Below, piece after piece: positions 14,454 through 17,141 of a stretch of 17,141 nucleotides of DNA (the first letter of the stretch is position 1; each line of letters starts with the position of its first letter). A program made the position numbers and the translations under genes. The notes beneath the pieces were generated by a model. That model was given only the letters and a program-made list of their open reading frames with translations. It had not been told where the DNA came from and did not search any database. The stretch comes from CAZSPL01 sp964608735 (GTDB lineage: Bacteria; JAJVIF01; JAPKYR01; CAZSPL01): the NCBI GenBank assembly GCA_964608735.1, contig CAZSPL010000065.1:1-17141 (forward strand). Reading direction: 5' to 3'.

Positions 14454-15845
14454 ATGGGCAGGTTAGCAAGCGTAATTTTGATACTTCTTCTGGCCGCCGC
14501 GATGGTGTCCTGCCAGAAGCAGAAAGAAGACCTCGGGCCGTTCAGGCAGCCTGACAAGCAGGTATTTTCATACGACGAGCAACTCCCCTTGCCGCCGGAG
14601 CCCGCGAACGATGCGTTGGTCGACTCATCGACACAACCGGTGCCGGGCGACGATACGGTCGTTGCGGGGCAGCTTCCGCCACCACCGCCTGCGTCGCCGC
14701 CCGCGGTAGTGAACCCGACGCCACAAGTTATGCCGGCAACGGCTACGGATGAACATGTGTTGCGCATCGATTTCACCGGCGAATGCTGGGTCAAGGTGTC
14801 GGGTCCGAACGATGATATTTTCGCGGGGCTTATGAAGGCCGGGGACAGCAAGTCGTGGGGTCCCGAGAAGTACTTTATGGTAACAATCGGCAAGCCCGAT
14901 GCCGCGAATATATTTTTCGACCGCCAGCCTCTTTATGGAGGAGACAAACCGGCGATCAAAAAGCTTTATTTCGTACTTCCCCCCGAAGCGGAGAGCAAAA
15001 TTCCACCTCCCGAAGCCAAGCCCGTGACGCCCGCGGTCCCCGCGACCCCCGCTCCCGCTCCGGTTAAAACGCCGACGCCGAGCGCTCCCGCGAAACCGGC
15101 ATCGCCCGATGGATATACCCTTCGTATCGATATCACCGACGAATGCTGGGTGAAGGTTACCGACGGGGACGAGGTTGTGTACCAGGGCCTGATGCAGAAG
15201 GGGGATTCGAAGACCCTCGGCCCTCGCAAGAACTATGACATCGTCCTCGGCAAGCCGAAGAATGCATCGGTTTACCTCGACAACCGCAAGGTTTACGGCG
15301 AGGGCGCGGGATATCCCACAACTCTTGCATTTACGCTTCCGGGCAGCATCGATGTGAGCAAGATCGCGCCATCGCCCGCTCCGGCAGCGGCTCCGACCGC
15401 GCCTCCCGCACAGCCGTCCCCTGCTCCGGCTCCCGCCACACCCGCACCGGAAGAGAAGCCCGCGGCGACAGAAAAACCCGCCGCCGGCGACATGGCCAGC
15501 TATTACGGCTGGATCGAGACCGGCCAGTGGGCGCTCGCGCAGAAGAATTATGACGATGCGATAGACAGCTTCGAAGAGGCATACGCTATCGAGCCGAATT
15601 ACGCGCAGGTGAATACGCTGCTGGGCAAGGCATATCATGGCAAGGGGAGTTATGTCACCGCCATCGATTATCTCAACAAGGCATTAAACCTGAATCCGAG
15701 CGATGCCGACTCGCTTCTCGAAATGGCGCGCACATATGAGGACAAGGGGGATAAGACGAAGGCGATTGAATATTATGAGAAATATCTGAAAGATAACGAC
15801 AGGGAGGATGTCAGGAAGCACGTCGATGAATTGAAGGGGGGTTAA
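14454..15845 (+). CDS. Lipoprotein with two DUF4115-like (RodZ C-terminal-like) domains and TPRs
   Basis: 463 residues. The lipoprotein signal has hydrophobic core 5-17 and lipobox MVSC20, with Gln at +2, so outer-membrane sorting is expected. Pro/Ala-rich linkers (about 45-97, 184-218, 305-345) separate a first beta domain (about 100-178) and a second (about 219-297). Both carry ECWVKV, then GLM(K/Q)xGDSK(S/T)xGP and a VxxGKPxxAxxxxD stretch, the form of the RodZ C-terminal domain DUF4115, which in RodZ faces the periplasm. Three TPRs follow at about 348-455 (AQKNYDDAIDSFEEAYAIEP and two more). There is no HTH or TM domain, so it is not RodZ itself. It probably links envelope partners. The start ATG 14454 is preceded by GAGGG (14442-14446). 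An ATG at 14415 has no ribosome site and would add an odd N-terminus. Confidence 0.82.
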   Translation: MGRLASVILILLLAAAMVSCQKQKEDLGPFRQPDKQVFSYDEQLPLPPEPANDALVDSSTQPVPGDDTVVAGQLPPPPPASPPAVVNPTPQVMPATATDEHVLRIDFTGECWVKVSGPNDDIFAGLMKAGDSKSWGPEKYFMVTIGKPDAANIFFDRQPLYGGDKPAIKKLYFVLPPEAESKIPPPEAKPVTPAVPATPAPAPVKTPTPSAPAKPASPDGYTLRIDITDECWVKVTDGDEVVYQGLMQKGDSKTLGPRKNYDIVLGKPKNASVYLDNRKVYGEGAGYPTTLAFTLPGSIDVSKIAPSPAPAAAPTAPPAQPSPAPAPATPAPEEKPAATEKPAAGDMASYYGWIETGQWALAQKNYDDAIDSFEEAYAIEPNYAQVNTLLGKAYHGKGSYVTAIDYLNKALNLNPSDADSLLEMARTYEDKGDKTKAIEYYEKYLKDNDREDVRKHVDELKGG

Positions 15846-15859
15846 ACACGGAGGAGATA

Positions 15860-17141
15860 ATGAACCGAATTTTCGTATCGCTGCTATTCTGTTTTCTCAT
15901 GCTGGGCGGTGCATCAACCGCATTTGCCACGGCGGAATCGAATGAAGCCGAAATCATCGCGTTCATCAACGACCTCGGAAGCAAGGATTACGATGTACGG
16001 GGGAAGGCCATCGAAGGGCTGCTCGATATCGGCGCGGACGCGGTGCCCTATCTCGTAACCGCTCTCGAAGACGAGGACTGGCGGATACGCAAGGGTGCGT
16101 GCGAAGCGCTGGGGGAATTCGGGGCATTGGCCGAGGACTCGGTCGATGATATCGCCGGGCTGCTTGCCGATGAGCAGTCGAGGGTACGCGCCGCCGCGGC
16201 GAAGGCGCTTGTCGGGCTGGCGGCATATGCCGAAGATACGGTGCCGGAACTGCTCGTCGCGTTCGATGATACCGAGAGCGGGGTGCGTGGCGCCGCGGCA
16301 TGGGCGCTCGGCGAGATAGGTTATAAATCCGACGAGGTTTTTAAACGGCTCGAGAAAGCTCTCGGGGATGAAGCGTGGTGGGTGCGAGACAGGGCGTCAT
16401 ACGGGCTTGCGGGGTTCGGCGCTGATGCGGTGCCGACATTGCTCGATGCGATAGATGAAGGGGACGCGGTTGTGAAGTGGCACGCGGTTTATGCCATCGG
16501 GCTCATTGGGCCGGATGCATCCGATGCCATCCCCACCCTGATCGACCTCCTCGGCGACAGCGACCAGGGCGTGCGTTCGATAGCCGCCGATTCGCTGGGA
16601 ATGATGAAAGACAAGGCCGTGACCGCGGTGCCGGAATTGATAGATGCGCTTGGCGATGATAACGAATGGGTACGCGCGGCATCGGCGGACGCGCTCGCGC
16701 GCATCGGCAAGCTCGCGGTCGATGCCGTGGACGAGCTCATTTATGTGCTTGAAAACGATGACAGCACGGCGGCGCGTCACAATGCGGCTGTCGCGCTCGG
16801 CCAGATGGGACTGGCGGACGGGGTCGTGCCGGCGCTTATCGATGCGCTCGGGGACAAGGAGAAGGATGTTTCGGACGGCGCGAAGTACGGGCTGAACAGC
16901 CTCGGATTGAACGGGATAACCCAGATAGATTTCGGCAATGTCGCCCCGGTGACGATGCTAACCAATCTACTCGGCGATGACGACGACGAACTGGTGAAGG
17001 ATGTCGCGACGGCGCTTGGCGCATACGGCTCCAAAGCATCATCCGCGCTGAGCACGCTGAAGGCCCTTGCCACCGCCGAAACAGACGACGAAATGCGGTG
17101 GTATTTCCGCGAGGCGATAAGGAAGATTACGGGGGAAGAAT
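15860..17141 (+). CDS. Exported HEAT-repeat protein (cut by the right edge)
   Basis: The frame is open from ATG 15860 to the window end: 427 codons and one base. GGAGGAG (15850-15856) is a strong ribosome site, and the gene starts 14 bases after the previous stop, so the two are probably co-transcribed. A signal peptide (MNRIFVSLLFCFLMLGGAST, cleavage likely after AFA, residue 23) exports it. From about residue 35 on there are about twelve HEAT repeats of about 31-33 residues in the pattern D.xxxVRxxAAxALGxxGxxAxxxVPxLLxAL. Repeat 10 carries an insertion, LNGITQIDFGNVAP. The C-terminal end resembles a final repeat (EMRWYFREAIRKITGEE). The last base, t, could begin the stop codon. HEAT arrays bind proteins or regulators, and the partner is unknown. 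No catalytic domain is visible in the part shown. Confidence 0.88.
   Translation, partial: MNRIFVSLLFCFLMLGGASTAFATAESNEAEIIAFINDLGSKDYDVRGKAIEGLLDIGADAVPYLVTALEDEDWRIRKGACEALGEFGALAEDSVDDIAGLLADEQSRVRAAAAKALVGLAAYAEDTVPELLVAFDDTESGVRGAAAWALGEIGYKSDEVFKRLEKALGDEAWWVRDRASYGLAGFGADAVPTLLDAIDEGDAVVKWHAVYAIGLIGPDASDAIPTLIDLLGDSDQGVRSIAADSLGMMKDKAVTAVPELIDALGDDNEWVRAASADALARIGKLAVDAVDELIYVLENDDSTAARHNAAVALGQMGLADGVVPALIDALGDKEKDVSDGAKYGLNSLGLNGITQIDFGNVAPVTMLTNLLGDDDDELVKDVATALGAYGSKASSALSTLKALATAETDDEMRWYFREAIRKITGEE

Noticed and set aside
14625..15638. A 337-codon open frame on the minus strand rich in Arg and Gly
   Set aside because: The composition is the mirror of the Pro/Ala linkers of the real lipoprotein on the plus strand.

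Overview
The window looks like chromosomal DNA of a diderm (outer-membrane) bacterium, probably from a poorly sampled lineage. The evidence is an MlaE/MlaF-type outer-membrane lipid transport pair, several predicted lipoproteins with a non-Asp +2 residue or other exported proteins, and a bacterial-type AsnRS and RlmN. By eye the DNA is GC-rich, yet it uses the Ile codon ATA freely. I cannot name a taxon from the sequence. There are no rRNA or tRNA genes, insertion sequences, phage genes or CRISPR arrays. No gene-free stretch exceeds 300 bases; the longest gaps are 683-897 and 11591-11773, and both hold divergent promoters.

Layout. 1-682 (minus): an ECF-type sigma factor, followed by what may be the first codons of a downstream gene cut by the left edge. 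683-897: AT-rich divergent promoter region. 898-2205: a GT4-like glycosyltransferase. 2300-6029: three genes with 4-base stop/start overlaps, all exported: a SurA/parvulin-like lipoprotein with a helical tail, a TolB-like beta-propeller protein, and an exported protein I do not recognise. 6100-7392: asparaginyl-tRNA synthetase. 7471-7974: a small two-TM protein. 8027-8284: a stand-alone EF-Tu domain-2-like barrel. A convergent hairpin follows. 11590-8351 (minus): DUF4350 membrane protein, MoxR ATPase and RlmN, packed end to end. 11774-14397 (plus): DUF6599 exported protein, MlaE-like permease, MlaF-like ATPase. 14454-17141: a lipoprotein with two RodZ-C-terminal-like (DUF4115-like) domains plus TPRs, then an exported HEAT-repeat protein cut by the right edge at or just before its stop codon.

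Themes. Most genes concern the cell envelope: glycosylation, periplasmic folding or scaffolding, lipid transport and membrane-anchored complexes. Candidate sigma70-type promoters can be placed before most transcription units, and they settle two start codons (898 and 11774). The points most worth a second look are the parvulin-like protein lacking the usual histidines, the MlaEF pair with DUF6599 but no MlaD next to it, the MoxR-DUF4350 pair without DUF58, and the tandem DUF4115-like/TPR lipoprotein. I see no clear evidence of a wholly new defence or mobile system here.
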